From: Pseudomonadaceae bacterium
GTDB taxonomy: Bacteria; Pseudomonadota; Gammaproteobacteria; Pseudomonadales; Azotimanducaceae
Direction: 5' to 3'
DNA length: 64,000 nucleotides
Assembly (NCBI GenBank): GCA_024743435.1
Contig: JANSWO010000004.1
Location: 124,001 to 188,000 of the forward strand
In this document: positions 21,024 to 29,928 of the stretch, in pieces
Position numbering within the stretch: position 1 is the first letter of the stretch
Layout of the letters: every line of letters begins with the position of its first letter
The notes under the pieces: generated by a model
What the model was told of the DNA's origin: nothing
What the model saw: only the letters and a program-made list of their open reading frames with translations
Database searches by the model: none
Position numbers and translations under genes: made by a program

Positions 21024-22015
21024 GCGGCAAGCGAGGCAATGCGCGAGTCGCGCCCAGGCAAGGCAAAAGCGGGCTGCCCTGGCCCAAGCTGCCGCGTGGC
21101 CGCGCGGCCTGGTTGAAAGACCACCGTCGCGTCGCTCGGGAAAGCATCGCCAGCGTCAACGCCCGCATTGGCACCACGTTTCTGGTCTGGCTGCTCATTG
21201 GCATCGCCCTGGCATTGCCATCTGGCCTGTATCTGCTGCGCGTAAATCTGGACGCTGTCACGGCGGATTGGCAGGGGCGGCCGGGGCTGACCGTGTACTT
21301 CCAGCCTGGTGTCGAGCAGACGGATATTGATGTCCTGTCAGAACGTCTATCCCAGCATCACGCAATCAGCGAGGTGGACGTCATCTCGCCCGAGGCCGCG
21401 CTCGAAGAGTTCAAAGCCCTCAGTGGAATCGATGATGCGCTGGCGCTACTGGACGATAACCCGCTGCCCGCTGCGCTACGCGGCCGGCTCGCGGCGGAAG
21501 CACAGGCGTCCGATCTGGAACTGGCGGCGGCGCTGGCGCGTTCGGCCGTCGGCGTTGATGATGTGGTGATTGAACGGACCTGGCTTGCCCGGCTGGCGGC
21601 TATTTCGAGTGTGGTCGACAGGCTCGGGCTCGCGCTCGCATTGCTGTTTGGGCTGGGCGCGGTCCTCGTTACCGCGACATCCGTGCGGCTGGCTATCGAG
21701 AATCAGCTCGATGAGCTTCGAGTTCTCAAGCTCGTGGGAGCCTCGAACGCCTTTATGCGCCGGCCATTTCTCTATGTCGGTGGGTTGTACGGTCTTGGCG
21801 GCGCGCTGCTCGCAGCGATGCTGATCAGCGCCCTGCTGCTGACGCTGGAGGGCCCGCTCGCGCGCCTGGTGGGTAGCTACGGTGAACGGCTTGCCCTGGT
21901 CGGCTTCGACCCAGCTTTTCTGGGTGGTCTGCTGCTGCTTGGGGCGGGCCTGGGAATCAGCGGCGCCCTGGTTGCTACGCGGGCCCGGTTATCTAACCTC
22001 GATATTGTCCAGTAG
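21020..22015 (+). CDS. ftsX: cell division protein FtsX
   Basis: Inner-membrane component of FtsEX. 331 residues: a basic cytoplasmic N-terminus (about 60 residues), TM1 near 54-75 (FLVWLLIGIALALPSGLYLL), a periplasmic domain, then three TM segments near 205-225, 250-280 and 300-320 with LKLVGASNAFMRRPFLYVG, the conserved FtsX cytoplasmic loop. It starts with GTG inside the ftsE stop. Confidence 0.95.
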   Translation: MSGKRGNARVAPRQGKSGLPWPKLPRGRAAWLKDHRRVARESIASVNARIGTTFLVWLLIGIALALPSGLYLLRVNLDAVTADWQGRPGLTVYFQPGVEQTDIDVLSERLSQHHAISEVDVISPEAALEEFKALSGIDDALALLDDNPLPAALRGRLAAEAQASDLELAAALARSAVGVDDVVIERTWLARLAAISSVVDRLGLALALLFGLGAVLVTATSVRLAIENQLDELRVLKLVGASNAFMRRPFLYVGGLYGLGGALLAAMLISALLLTLEGPLARLVGSYGERLALVGFDPAFLGGLLLLGAGLGISGALVATRARLSNLDIVQ

Positions 22016-22108
22016 CTTCACTGCCAGCCCTTTTTGACGCCAGGCACGGCGATATCCCTAAAGTGGTCTATATTTACCACTTTGAAATCAGCCACATAAA
22101 AGGCGTTG

Positions 22109-22136
22109 GGAACTTTCGTAACAGTTAGCAGTCTCA
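22109..22136 (+). promoter_or_regulatory. sigma-E-like promoter upstream of rpoH
   Basis: GGAACTT (22109-22115), a 16-base spacer and TCTCA (22132-22136) match the extracytoplasmic-stress sigma factor (RpoE) consensus well. Transcription would begin near 22142, giving a leader of about 120 bases. In E. coli one rpoH promoter is RpoE-dependent, so this linkage appears conserved. Prediction from sequence only. Confidence 0.6.
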
Positions 22137-22248
22137 TACCTGGAGTGCTAAAATGGCACGGCAATTGAGGCTCGACCGGGCCTTGCCAGGGTTGGTCATC
22201 CAAGCTCCCCTGGCTCGCGGTCGGGCACATGTGATTTGAGTTGTACCT

Positions 22249-22254
22249 AGGAGG
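22249..22254 (+). promoter_or_regulatory. strong Shine-Dalgarno of rpoH inside a possible hairpin
   Basis: AGGAGG lies seven bases before the rpoH ATG. It is embedded in TACCTAGGAGGT, which can fold on itself, and a CUCC stretch near 22204 could also pair with it. Heat-sensitive occlusion of the rpoH ribosome site is known in E. coli; here it is only a possibility. Confidence 0.45.
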
Positions 22255-22261
22255 TCCAGCT

Positions 22262-23113
22262 ATGACGACGCAACTACTGTCAATGAACCACCTGTCACCA
22301 GGCGCCAACCTGGATGCCTACGTGAACACGGTGAGCGCGTTTCCCGTTCTATCGGTCGATGAGGAGCGGGCGCTTGCGCATCGTTTCTACTTTGAGGAAG
22401 ACCTCGAAGCCGCTCGCGAGCTCGTTCTTTCGCACCTGCGCTTCGTGGTCCACATTGCTCGCTCCTACCGAGGCTACGGCCTGCCGGAGGCAGACCTCAT
22501 TCAGGAAGGTAATGTCGGCTTGATGAAAGCCGTCAAACGCTTCGACCCTGAGCATGGTGTCCGGCTTGTCACGTTCGCGGTGCATTGGATCAAAGCGGAG
22601 ATTCACGAATACGTGCTGCGCAACTGGCGCATAGTCAAAGTGGCGACCACCAAGGCTCAGCGCAAACTGTTCTTCAATCTGCGCGGCGCGAAAGCTCGCC
22701 TGGGCTGGTTAAACGCGGATGAGACGTCGGCGATTGCCGATGACCTGGGCGTCAGCAAAGAAGAAGTCACCCGCATGGAAGGGCGCCTCGCGTCGTTTGA
22801 CATGGCCTTCGACGGTTACGGTGACGACGACGATGCGCCGATTACCGCACCCGCTCAGTACCTGGCAGCCGACACTGCGGACCCCGCAGACCTGGTTGCT
22901 CAGAACGAGCACTATGACAACGCGCATCTGCAGCTCACTGAGGGCCTCAGTGCACTCGACTCGCGCAGCCGGGATATTATCGAGAGTCGATGGCTCGTCG
23001 ATGATAAGGCGACGCTGATGGAACTCGCAGAGCGCTATGACGTATCTGCCGAGCGCATTCGTCAACTTGAGAAGGCGGCGATCAAGAAACTCAAGGTGTC
23101 CTTCGCCGCCTGA
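22262..23113 (+). CDS. rpoH: RNA polymerase sigma-32 heat-shock factor RpoH
   Basis: Directs transcription of heat-shock genes. 283 residues, the usual size, from ATG 22262. Core-binding region 2 ([37 protein letters not shown]) and, diagnostically, the RpoH box QRKLFFNLR are present; region 4 ends [18 protein letters not shown] seven-codon upstream extension is open but contains the Shine-Dalgarno. Position after ftsYEX is conserved. Likely controlled from the sigma-E-like promoter upstream as well as read-through from ftsX. Confidence 0.97.
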   Translation: MTTQLLSMNHLSPGANLDAYVNTVSAFPVLSVDEERALAHRFYFEEDLEAARELVLSHLRFVVHIARSYRGYGLPEADLIQEGNVGLMKAVKRFDPEHGVRLVTFAVHWIKAEIHEYVLRNWRIVKVATTKAQRKLFFNLRGAKARLGWLNADETSAIADDLGVSKEEVTRMEGRLASFDMAFDGYGDDDDAPITAPAQYLAADTADPADLVAQNEHYDNAHLQLTEGLSALDSRSRDIIESRWLVDDKATLMELAERYDVSAERIRQLEKAAIKKLKVSFAA

Positions 23114-23127
23114 GCATCTTCAGCAAG

Positions 23128-23160
23128 AACCCTCATCGAACAGTCGCGTCGGTGAGGGTT
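23128..23160 (+). terminator. stem-loop after rpoH
   Basis: AACCCTCA (23128-23135) pairs with TGAGGGTT (23153-23160), and the stem extends inward by about three more pairs. It is followed by GTTCCCTTCTTC, a weak U-tract. Placed 15 bases beyond the rpoH stop. Confidence 0.65.
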
Positions 23161-23210
23161 GTTCCCTTCTTCGTATGCACTTGCGGTTAGTACCTCGCTT
23201 CTGCGTCGCT

Positions 23211-23250
23211 CCGCACCTCCCCGCACCTCCCCGCACCTCTCCGCGCTCTC
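23211..23250. repeat. four tandem 10-bp C-rich units
   Basis: CCGCACCTCC occurs at 23211-23220 and 23221-23230, then CCGCACCTCT (23231-23240) and CCGCGCTCTC (23241-23250). The rest of the 268-base rpoH-DUF423 gap holds the rpoH terminator and the short leader of the next gene; no convincing coding frame. Confidence 0.75.
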
Positions 23251-23381
23251 GTTTTGTCGATTCTCACTTTTCAGCCGCTCGATTGTCGTCTGCGAGGCGG
23301 TGTTGTGTAGGATGTTGCGCTCTGTCGATACGCTCTCTTAGTGCGAATATGGCGCCTTACGCAATTCTCGGGAAATAGTTG

Positions 23382-23765
23382 ATGAACGCAATGCTGGCTC
23401 TGCTGATCGGAGCGCTCTATGGCGGTCTTGGTGTTGTGCTCGGCGCATTTGGCGCACACGCACTCAAAGCTCGGCTGGAGCCTGCGATGTTGGCGACCTG
23501 GGACACAGCCGTTCTGTATCAACTGGTACATGGGCTCGCCTTACTGCTTGTCGCTCTGATCGCGCGAACCTCTACTCTGCCCGGTCTGTCCGTTGCGATG
23601 TGGTCGTTTGCGATTGGAGTTCTGCTCTTCTCCGGAAGCCTCTACGTTCTGGCCTTGGGTGGCCCCCGCTGGCTAGGCCCCGTGACACCGCTTGGTGGTG
23701 TCGCGTTCATCGTTGGCTGGTTAGCCATTGTTGTGGCGGCCGTGCGGGGCGAGGCGAGTGTCTGA
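23382..23765 (+). CDS. DUF423 family membrane protein
   Basis: 127-residue inner-membrane protein with about four TM segments. The start MNAMLALLIGALYGGLGVVLGAFGAHAL is shared by DUF423 (E. coli YgdD) proteins, as are the Gly-rich GAFGAHAL and the later TPLGGVAFIVGWL. Function of the family is unknown. ATG 23382 is preferred to a TTG one codon earlier. trmB follows closely and may be cotranscribed. Confidence 0.85.
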   Translation: MNAMLALLIGALYGGLGVVLGAFGAHALKARLEPAMLATWDTAVLYQLVHGLALLLVALIARTSTLPGLSVAMWSFAIGVLLFSGSLYVLALGGPRWLGPVTPLGGVAFIVGWLAIVVAAVRGEASV

Positions 23766-23781
23766 GGAACGAGATCGCGAC

Positions 23782-24471
23782 GTGACAGATGATCAAGGTA
23801 GTTTCGGCGACAAGCGTCTGCAGGTGTATGTGCGCCGAAAAGGGCGCATCACTAAGGGGCAACAGCGAGCGCTCGATGAGTATTCAACACGCTACGTCGT
23901 AGCGCCTGAGGCGCTGCAGACGCCGCAAACACTATTCGGCCGCGACGCACCGCTTGGCATCGAGATTGGGTTTGGTATGGGCCATGCTCTAACGGCCTGG
24001 GCGGCGGCAGAGCCGGACTGGAACCTCGTCGGCATCGATGTTTATCAGCCCGGTATTGGGGCGGCGCTTCTGGGCATCGTCGAAGGCAAACACGACAACG
24101 TTGTGCTGATGGAAGCCGATGCCCGAGCCGTCGTGGCTTCGTTACCAAGCGCCAGTATTGATGCGCTACACGTGTTTTTCCCCGACCCATGGCCCAAAGC
24201 CAGGCACCACAAACGACGCATCATCGAGCCTGAGTTCACGGCGGTCATGGCTGATCGGCTCCGCCCTGGTGGGAAGTTACGGGTGGCCACCGACATTGAG
24301 GCTTACGCGCAGGTCATGCTGGAGGTGTTGGAGGCAGAGCCGGGTTTGGCTAACGATGCCGGTAGCGGCTTTGCACCTCGGCCGAATCTAAGGCCCATCA
24401 CGCACTTCGAATCGCGAGGCCTCGCGCGTGGGCATGGAGTTTGGGACTTTGCGTATACGAGGAAGGGGTAG
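23782..24471 (+). CDS. trmB: tRNA (guanine-46-N7)-methyltransferase
   Basis: SAM-dependent enzyme that forms m7G46 in tRNA variable loops. About 230 residues: YVRRKGRITKGQQRAL near the start, the SAM motif GIEIGFGMGHAL, and the diagnostic HVFFPDPWPKARHHKRR. Start is uncertain: GTG 23782 has GAGGA 13 bases ahead of it, while an in-frame GTG at 23758 overlaps the DUF423 gene and would add eight residues. In Pseudomonas the same gene lies near hemW-rdgB. Confidence 0.94.
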   Translation: MTDDQGSFGDKRLQVYVRRKGRITKGQQRALDEYSTRYVVAPEALQTPQTLFGRDAPLGIEIGFGMGHALTAWAAAEPDWNLVGIDVYQPGIGAALLGIVEGKHDNVVLMEADARAVVASLPSASIDALHVFFPDPWPKARHHKRRIIEPEFTAVMADRLRPGGKLRVATDIEAYAQVMLEVLEAEPGLANDAGSGFAPRPNLRPITHFESRGLARGHGVWDFAYTRKG

Positions 24472-24483
24472 TCAAAACCTGAG

Positions 24484-24514
24484 GCGGGTAGCCGGCGCAA
24501 AACCGGCTACCCGC
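24484..24514. terminator. 12-bp stem-loop between convergent trmB and the receptor gene
   Basis: GCGGGTAGCCGG (24484-24495) and CCGGCTACCCGC (24503-24514) are perfect complements around CGCAAAA, 12 bases after the trmB stop. It can serve transcripts from both sides; no long T-run follows on either strand. Confidence 0.75.
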
Positions 24515-24524
24515 GAGAAACAAG

Positions 24525-24555
24525 ACGGTTCGATAGATGCGATCTACCGAACCGT
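24525..24555. terminator. second palindrome in the trmB/receptor gap
   Basis: ACGGTTCG (24525-24532) pairs with CGAACCGT (24548-24555), with an inner AGAT/ATCT pairing. On the minus strand it is followed by CTTGTTTC, so it probably terminates the receptor transcript, whose stop is 14 bases away. Confidence 0.65.
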
Positions 24556-24568
24556 TTGTGCTGTCGCC

Positions 24569-27079
24569 CTAGAACCTAAACGCAGCCTCCAGGAAGATCT
24601 GCTCACCACGGCCGATGCCAACCAGCTGGTCATCGCCAGTGGGTGGACGGAACGGTGCGGGGCCGGCGAACGTGAGAACCTGCTCATCGCCGAGATTCTT
24701 AGCGATCAACGAGAAGCGCCATCTCTCGCCTGGAGAGTAGAGCGATACGTTCAAGTCCACGGTGGTGAAGCTATCCTGAACCAGAGCACCCGTTGGGTTG
24801 GTAACCGGGTCGAATTCAAAACCCGCACCCACGATGTAGCGATCCTTGTAAGCAATATTCGGGCTGATGCGAAGCATGATCCCGTCCGTCAACTGTGTTT
24901 CCCAATTGATGGCCAGGTTGCCGGATAGATCTGGAGCGAAGCCGGCATCGCGGCCTCGCAAGTTATCGCCAACGCCGTCAGTGCCCGATGGGAAGAAGTC
25001 GCCGGTGATTTCCGCATCGAGGTAGGCCCATGATCCGGAGAGGCTCAATCCCGGCACTGAGGTGGACCACAGAAAGTCCACTTCCAGGCCCTGTGTTGTG
25101 ACTTCGCCAGCATTGAAGGTGCGGAAAGCAAACACGCCCGGGTCGAATAACTGGACTTGTTGATTCTCGTAAACGTAGCGATAGATGGTTGCGTTAAGCG
25201 TTACGCTGCGATCGAGGAACTGAGACCTTAGACCCACCTCAAAACCTTCGGACTCTTCCGATTCGAAGCGCAGCAGTTCTGCTGATGCTGCGACAACGGC
25301 GGGATCCGGACTGATCAGGCCGACCACCGATCCGCTAGGCAGCGTGTTGTTATCGACGCCACCAGATTTGAAGCCGGTCTTGTACGCACCGTAAATCGAG
25401 ATGTTGTCGCTAACGAGATAGCGGAGCACAAGCTCGGGCGAGATATTGTCGTCTTCGAACTTGATGTCTGGCGACTGGAAGCCCGAACTCACGGTTCCGA
25501 AAATTGCGACCACGCCGGCGTGGACAAACGGGAAGGCAACCGAGGTGCTCTTCTCTTCATCGGTCCAGCGAACGCCGCCCGATAGCTCCCACTTCTCGGA
25601 TAGCTGAACGTCGGCGCTCACAAAGAAGGACAGAGCCTCTGCCTCGATGGGGCGATCTGCGAGCCAATCGAAGGTGGCTCCGGTTACCGGGTCTGGACCA
25701 AACGGTGGTCCGAACACGCCGAGAAGCGAGGGGTTGAAAGCGTTTTGCGAAGTGCGATGGCCGATGTCTCGGTCCTCCCAGAATCCGCCGACCTGGAAAT
25801 TGAATGGGCCATCAAAATTACTGGCCAGTCTCACTTCCAGTGTTGTTTGCTCGAGCGTGTTCTCGAATGGTGCTGACAAGCCCGCGGCGCTGCCGTCCGG
25901 GTTCTGGCCGGTGGAGTTAAAGGTATCGTTGTACTCGTTGTCGAGATCCACGTAACCGGTTAACACCGTCAGGTCGAACTGCTCGCTTAGGTCGATATCC
26001 ATCTGCAGCCGGGCAAACAGAATGTCCGTATCGTTGTAGGCGCGGAAGATATTGCGGCCCTCGCCTGGCGAGCCTGGTGGTAGCGTATCAATCAGTGCAT
26101 TGGCATCAGGCCCGGTAAACTTGCCGTCATTGATGTCGCAATCGTGGGTCGGCAGAAAAAGGTCAATGCCGGGTGTGCCCCCGAACGCGCCGCCCAGCAA
26201 CACCGATGGATCGGGTATGCCGTCTGCTCCACAGAAGATGTCGATCGCGTTGTTGAGAATCTCCGACTCTTGTTTGTTGTAGTCGATCTTCAGGTTAGCG
26301 CTGAATCGATCTACCGGTTCCCACAGAAAGGTTGCGCGAGCAATGAGATTGTCCAGGCCTCGGTCTGGATCGACCGTTGGGTTGCCATCAGCGATCTCGA
26401 CAAACTTGTCGATTTCCTGGTATTCCGCTGCCAGCCGGAAACCCAGTGTTTCAGTTAGTGGGCCAGCAACGTAGCCGCCAACGGTGGTTCCTTCTTCTTC
26501 AAACTCATAAGAGGTTTTCAGACTGCCTTCCCATTCTTCTGTGGGATTTGCTGATCGAAGCGACATAACGCCTGCTGATGCTGCTTTACCGAAGTAAAGC
26601 GACTGAGGCCCTTTCAACACAGCAACTTGCTCAACGTCGAAGAACGCACTTTGCAGTAGCCGTTGAGTACTCACAGAAACGCCATCGTAGTTAAGCGCTA
26701 CCGCTGAATCGAAAGCATTGGAAATGAACGAGGAGCCAACACCGCGCAACGTGATTTGCGCACCGGCACCCGAGCCGCCGATGGAAATGTTCAAAGCCGG
26801 TATACGGCTCAACAGATCAGTTGCTTCGTCGATACGAAATATATCGAGGGTCTCTTCCGTAATGGCTGTTACGGCGACGGGCGTCTCCTGAAGGGACTCC
26901 TCGATGTTTCGCGCGACAACCAGGATCTCCTCAACGTTATCGTTGCTGGCAACCTCTGCTGCTTGAGCAATGGGTGCAAAAGAAAGCGCTGTTGCAATCA
27001 CCGCGGAGGTTGCAATTGTCCCTTTCAGACGTGGTCTCTCTCCTGACCTGTGCCGTCTCGAAATGAATAGGCCGATCAT
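24569..27079 (-). CDS. TonB-dependent outer-membrane receptor
   Basis: 836-residue active transporter of the outer membrane. N-terminal signal region (first ~40 residues, ending APIAQA), a TonB-box-like EEILVVA, then the plug (ESLQETPVAVTAITEETLD; ITLRGVGSSF; GPQSLYFGKAASAGVM) and the 22-strand barrel. The C-terminus ends in alternating residues and Phe (EAAFRF), as needed for barrel assembly. The ATG has GGGGAGA ahead of it. The substrate cannot be told from sequence; the closest pattern is the large marine/Sphingomonas-type receptor group for polysaccharides, siderophores or other bulky nutrients. It follows hemW on the same strand after 80 bases, not a standard member of this neighbourhood. 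Confidence 0.88.
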   Translation of the reverse strand: MIGLFISRRHRSGERPRLKGTIATSAVIATALSFAPIAQAAEVASNDNVEEILVVARNIEESLQETPVAVTAITEETLDIFRIDEATDLLSRIPALNISIGGSGAGAQITLRGVGSSFISNAFDSAVALNYDGVSVSTQRLLQSAFFDVEQVAVLKGPQSLYFGKAASAGVMSLRSANPTEEWEGSLKTSYEFEEEGTTVGGYVAGPLTETLGFRLAAEYQEIDKFVEIADGNPTVDPDRGLDNLIARATFLWEPVDRFSANLKIDYNKQESEILNNAIDIFCGADGIPDPSVLLGGAFGGTPGIDLFLPTHDCDINDGKFTGPDANALIDTLPPGSPGEGRNIFRAYNDTDILFARLQMDIDLSEQFDLTVLTGYVDLDNEYNDTFNSTGQNPDGSAAGLSAPFENTLEQTTLEVRLASNFDGPFNFQVGGFWEDRDIGHRTSQNAFNPSLLGVFGPPFGPDPVTGATFDWLADRPIEAEALSFFVSADVQLSEKWELSGGVRWTDEEKSTSVAFPFVHAGVVAIFGTVSSGFQSPDIKFEDDNISPELVLRYLVSDNISIYGAYKTGFKSGGVDNNTLPSGSVVGLISPDPAVVAASAELLRFESEESEGFEVGLRSQFLDRSVTLNATIYRYVYENQQVQLFDPGVFAFRTFNAGEVTTQGLEVDFLWSTSVPGLSLSGSWAYLDAEITGDFFPSGTDGVGDNLRGRDAGFAPDLSGNLAINWETQLTDGIMLRISPNIAYKDRYIVGAGFEFDPVTNPTGALVQDSFTTVDLNVSLYSPGERWRFSLIAKNLGDEQVLTFAGPAPFRPPTGDDQLVGIGRGEQIFLEAAFRF

Positions 27080-27159
27080 ATTCTCTCCCCAGAGTTATAG
27101 AGGGGATCATGGTTAGCACATGCATCGCCGAGCGTCTACAGCGAAGACGAACCGAAGGC

Positions 27160-28281
27160 CTATAGAAAACTCGCAATCACCGTATCAAGCCAGCGTAATC
27201 CGGCCGGCGTAGGCGCTAGCCGATTCTCGCGCAGCAAGCCGGCGTCGATGAGTTGGTCGCATGTTTTCTGAATCGTTTCACTGGATAAACCGGTGCGCTC
27301 AGTAAACGACTCCCAGGTTACGCCGTCGATCAGCCGCAGCGCGTTCATCATGAACTCTGCGGCGAGATCAGACTCCGCGATCGGCGCGCAAGCCAGGGGG
27401 CTCAAACCCGCAAGATACAAACGAGGCTGAGATACGACGGTTGTGCGTTCGATGCTGCCGTCATCCACCGTCAGCTTGCCGTGGGCGCCAGCGCCAACCC
27501 CAAGATAGTCACCAAACTGCCAGTAATTGAGATTGTGTCTGCCGGCTCGGCCCGGCTTGGCAAACGCGGACACCTCGTAGCGTTGGTACCCGGCGCTGAC
27601 CAGCATGTCCAAGCCCGCATCTTCAATGTCGGCGAGCGTATCTTCTGCAGGCAGTGTTGGTGGCCGATGACCGAACTCGGTTTTGGGCTCCAGCGTCAAT
27701 TGATACCAGGAAATGTGTTCCGGTTGCAGAGCGATCGCTTCGCTGAGGTCCTGCCGGGCCATGTGCGCGGATTGCTGGGGCAGACCGTGCATGACATCCA
27801 GATTTATGTTGTCGAAGCCGCCTGTCCGCGCGGCGTCAACACAGCAGCCGATTTCCTTTGCACCGTGGATTCGGCCTAACCGTTTGAGTGAGTCATCGTT
27901 AAAGCTCTGCGCGCCGATCGACAGCCGGTTTATTCCTGTGTGCCGGTAGGCCGCAAAATCGTTGTACTCCCGAGCCCCAGGGTTTACTTCCATCGTAACT
28001 TCGGCGTCCGCTTCCAGACGTGGCGCAATAACATCCATTAGCGCGGCAAATGTTTCTGCTGAGAACAGGCTCGGCGTGCCACCACCAAAGAACACGCTGT
28101 GGATCGGCCGCGTGGCAGAGCCGAATGCGGCCTCGAGGTCGGCCAGCAAACGCTCGCGATAGGCGTCTTCTGGAATGCCATCGTCCGTTTCAGGAGCCGG
28201 ATGGGAATTGAAATCGCAGTAAGGGCACTTGCGCACACACCAGGGAAAGTGCACGTACAGCGATAACGGAATGTTGGTCAC
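27160..28281 (-). CDS. hemW: radical SAM heme chaperone HemW
   Basis: Coproporphyrinogen-III-oxidase-like radical SAM protein that inserts heme into respiratory enzymes; it is not itself the oxidase. 373 residues: YVHFPWCVRKCPYCDFNSHP carries the CxxxCxxC cluster motif, then FFGGGTPSLF, and the HemW-type HNLNYW followed by GVGAGAHGK. The start overlaps the rdgB stop by four bases. Confidence 0.94.
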   Translation of the reverse strand: MTNIPLSLYVHFPWCVRKCPYCDFNSHPAPETDDGIPEDAYRERLLADLEAAFGSATRPIHSVFFGGGTPSLFSAETFAALMDVIAPRLEADAEVTMEVNPGAREYNDFAAYRHTGINRLSIGAQSFNDDSLKRLGRIHGAKEIGCCVDAARTGGFDNINLDVMHGLPQQSAHMARQDLSEAIALQPEHISWYQLTLEPKTEFGHRPPTLPAEDTLADIEDAGLDMLVSAGYQRYEVSAFAKPGRAGRHNLNYWQFGDYLGVGAGAHGKLTVDDGSIERTTVVSQPRLYLAGLSPLACAPIAESDLAAEFMMNALRLIDGVTWESFTERTGLSSETIQKTCDQLIDAGLLRENRLAPTPAGLRWLDTVIASFL

Positions 28282-28889
28282 AGCGCGGGTGCGTTGTCGC
28301 TGAACTCGCGTTCGAGTGCTGGCATGAGCTGAGCCATAGCCTGGCCGCGGTGACTCTGCTCGGCTTTGCGTTCGGCAGAAAGTTCTGCCGCGCTAACGTT
28401 ACTGCCAATAGGCATGAAAATGGGATCGTAGCCAAAGCCTTCCGATCCGGCAGGGGCTGTGGCGATTGTGCCGTGCCAGGTGGCGGTTGCAATCACGGGC
28501 GCGGGGTCAGTTGCGTATCGCATGAAAACCAGTGCGCAATAGAAGTAGGCGTGGCGATCGTCCTGCCCTGACAAGGCTGCAAGTAGCTTTGCGTTGTTTG
28601 CCTCGCTATCGCCATGTGCGCCGGCGTAGCGGGCAGAGAAGATGCCGGGCTCGCCGTTCAAACCTGGCACGACGATGCCAGAATCATCGGCCAGGCAGGC
28701 AAGGTCGCAAGCCTGGCAAACGCCGCGCGCTTTCAGCAAGGCGTTCTCGACGAAGGTAACGCCGGTCTCCTCCGCACCTTCGATCCCGAGTTCGCCCTGG
28801 CTGACGACTTGCACACCCAGCGGTGCGAGCAATCGATCAAATTCGCGAAGCTTTCCCGCGTTGCCGCTGGCAAGCGCCAGCTCCTTCAC
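28278..28889 (-). CDS. rdgB: XTP/dITP diphosphatase (RdgB/HAM1)
   Basis: House-cleaning pyrophosphatase for non-canonical purine triphosphates (dITP, XTP). 203 residues: LALASGNAGKLREFDRLL at the start, ETGVTFVENALLKAR, ADDSGIVVPGLNGEPGIFSARYAG and GSEGFGYDPIFMP. Coupled to hemW downstream (4-base overlap) and to the DUF4426 gene upstream. Confidence 0.96.
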   Translation of the reverse strand: MKELALASGNAGKLREFDRLLAPLGVQVVSQGELGIEGAEETGVTFVENALLKARGVCQACDLACLADDSGIVVPGLNGEPGIFSARYAGAHGDSEANNAKLLAALSGQDDRHAYFYCALVFMRYATDPAPVIATATWHGTIATAPAGSEGFGYDPIFMPIGSNVSAAELSAERKAEQSHRGQAMAQLMPALEREFSDNAPAL

Positions 28890-29332
28890 TCCAGGCCCCG
28901 ATACATTCTGTTGGTGAACTGGATATTCATGGGGTCACCATTTGCGACCTGGATATCGATATCAAAACGAAATATGTCTTCATCGGTGTGCTTAACCGCG
29001 GCGAGGTAGTACACCGCGTTGTCCTCTAACACCTCGCGAAACTCCAGTTCGAAGTTCTGACTGAGCAGGTTGGTAAAGCCGCCGCTGGCGCGAGCACGTC
29101 TTGGTGTGCCGGTTTTATCGAGAACGCTGATATTCACCAGCGACCATTGAGTGCCGCGAACGATGTCATATTGTTCGGCAATCTCGCGCGACAGGAACAC
29201 GGTGGGAATAACCACGTAGTGAATGTCGTAGTCGTCAAACTCGAACGCCTGCTCTGCCGCTGCGGTCAAGCTTGAAAGTAGCAATGCCATCGCCGCCAGA
29301 GCACCTCCCAGTTGAGCGGCTAACGTGTTCAT
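28886..29332 (-). CDS. DUF4426 exported protein
   Basis: 148 residues from ATG 29330-29332, which overlaps the metW stop by four bases. Signal peptide (GGALAAMALLLSSLTAAA) and a body with FDDYDIHYVVIPTVFLS and RYAG-like strands ending IQFTNRMYRGLE. DUF4426 proteins lie between metW and rdgB in Pseudomonas too; function unknown. The open frame extends 53 codons upstream across metW and is not used. Overlaps rdgB by four bases. Confidence 0.85.
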   Translation of the reverse strand: MNTLAAQLGGALAAMALLLSSLTAAAEQAFEFDDYDIHYVVIPTVFLSREIAEQYDIVRGTQWSLVNISVLDKTGTPRRARASGGFTNLLSQNFELEFREVLEDNAVYYLAAVKHTDEDIFRFDIDIQVANGDPMNIQFTNRMYRGLE

Positions 29333-29928
29333 CGGCCAAGATGATAAAACGCGGTTGCGCCGAAGAGATTCGCGGCGGGACGCTTTCGTGGCGTGCTGTT
29401 GGCGTCGTTGCTCTTCGCATCGATCACCAGGCGTTCGATGATGTTCAGGCGCTTGTCGTGACATAGCCGTTCGAAGTCCTTGAATGTGCACAGGTGGATA
29501 TTGGGCGTGTTAAACCAGTCATGGGGCAGGTGTTTAGCCACCGGCATGCTACCGCGTAAAAGCAAGTGTGCACGGCATCGCCAATGGCCAAAGTTTGGAA
29601 AAGTAACAATGCACTCGCGCGCAATGCGCAACATCGCATCCACCATGTCGGATGGGTTGTGCACGGATTGTAGCGTTTCGGTCATGACGACCATGTCGAA
29701 GCTGTCGTCGGCGAAATTATCGAGGCCAAGGTTCAGATCCTGCTCGATCACGTTGACACCACGCTCCAGACAGCGACGGATATTGTCAGCGTCGACATCC
29801 AAGCCGTAGCCGTTGACCTGTTTTGTGGCCGCAAGCTCGGCCAACAACTCACCGTCGCCACAACCCAGGTCTAATACGCGCGCATTTGGCCGAATGAGAT
29901 CCGCAATAAGAGCCAGATCGCTACGCAT
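29329..29928 (-). CDS. metW: methionine biosynthesis protein MetW
   Basis: Class I SAM-methyltransferase fold protein that acts together with MetX in methionine synthesis. 199 residues: [16 protein letters not shown] (SAM motif I), [30 protein letters not shown]. Overlaps metX by eight bases and the DUF4426 gene by four, so the four genes are translated as a chain. Confidence 0.95.
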   Translation of the reverse strand: MRSDLALIADLIRPNARVLDLGCGDGELLAELAATKQVNGYGLDVDADNIRRCLERGVNVIEQDLNLGLDNFADDSFDMVVMTETLQSVHNPSDMVDAMLRIARECIVTFPNFGHWRCRAHLLLRGSMPVAKHLPHDWFNTPNIHLCTFKDFERLCHDKRLNIIERLVIDAKSNDANSTPRKRPAANLFGATAFYHLGR

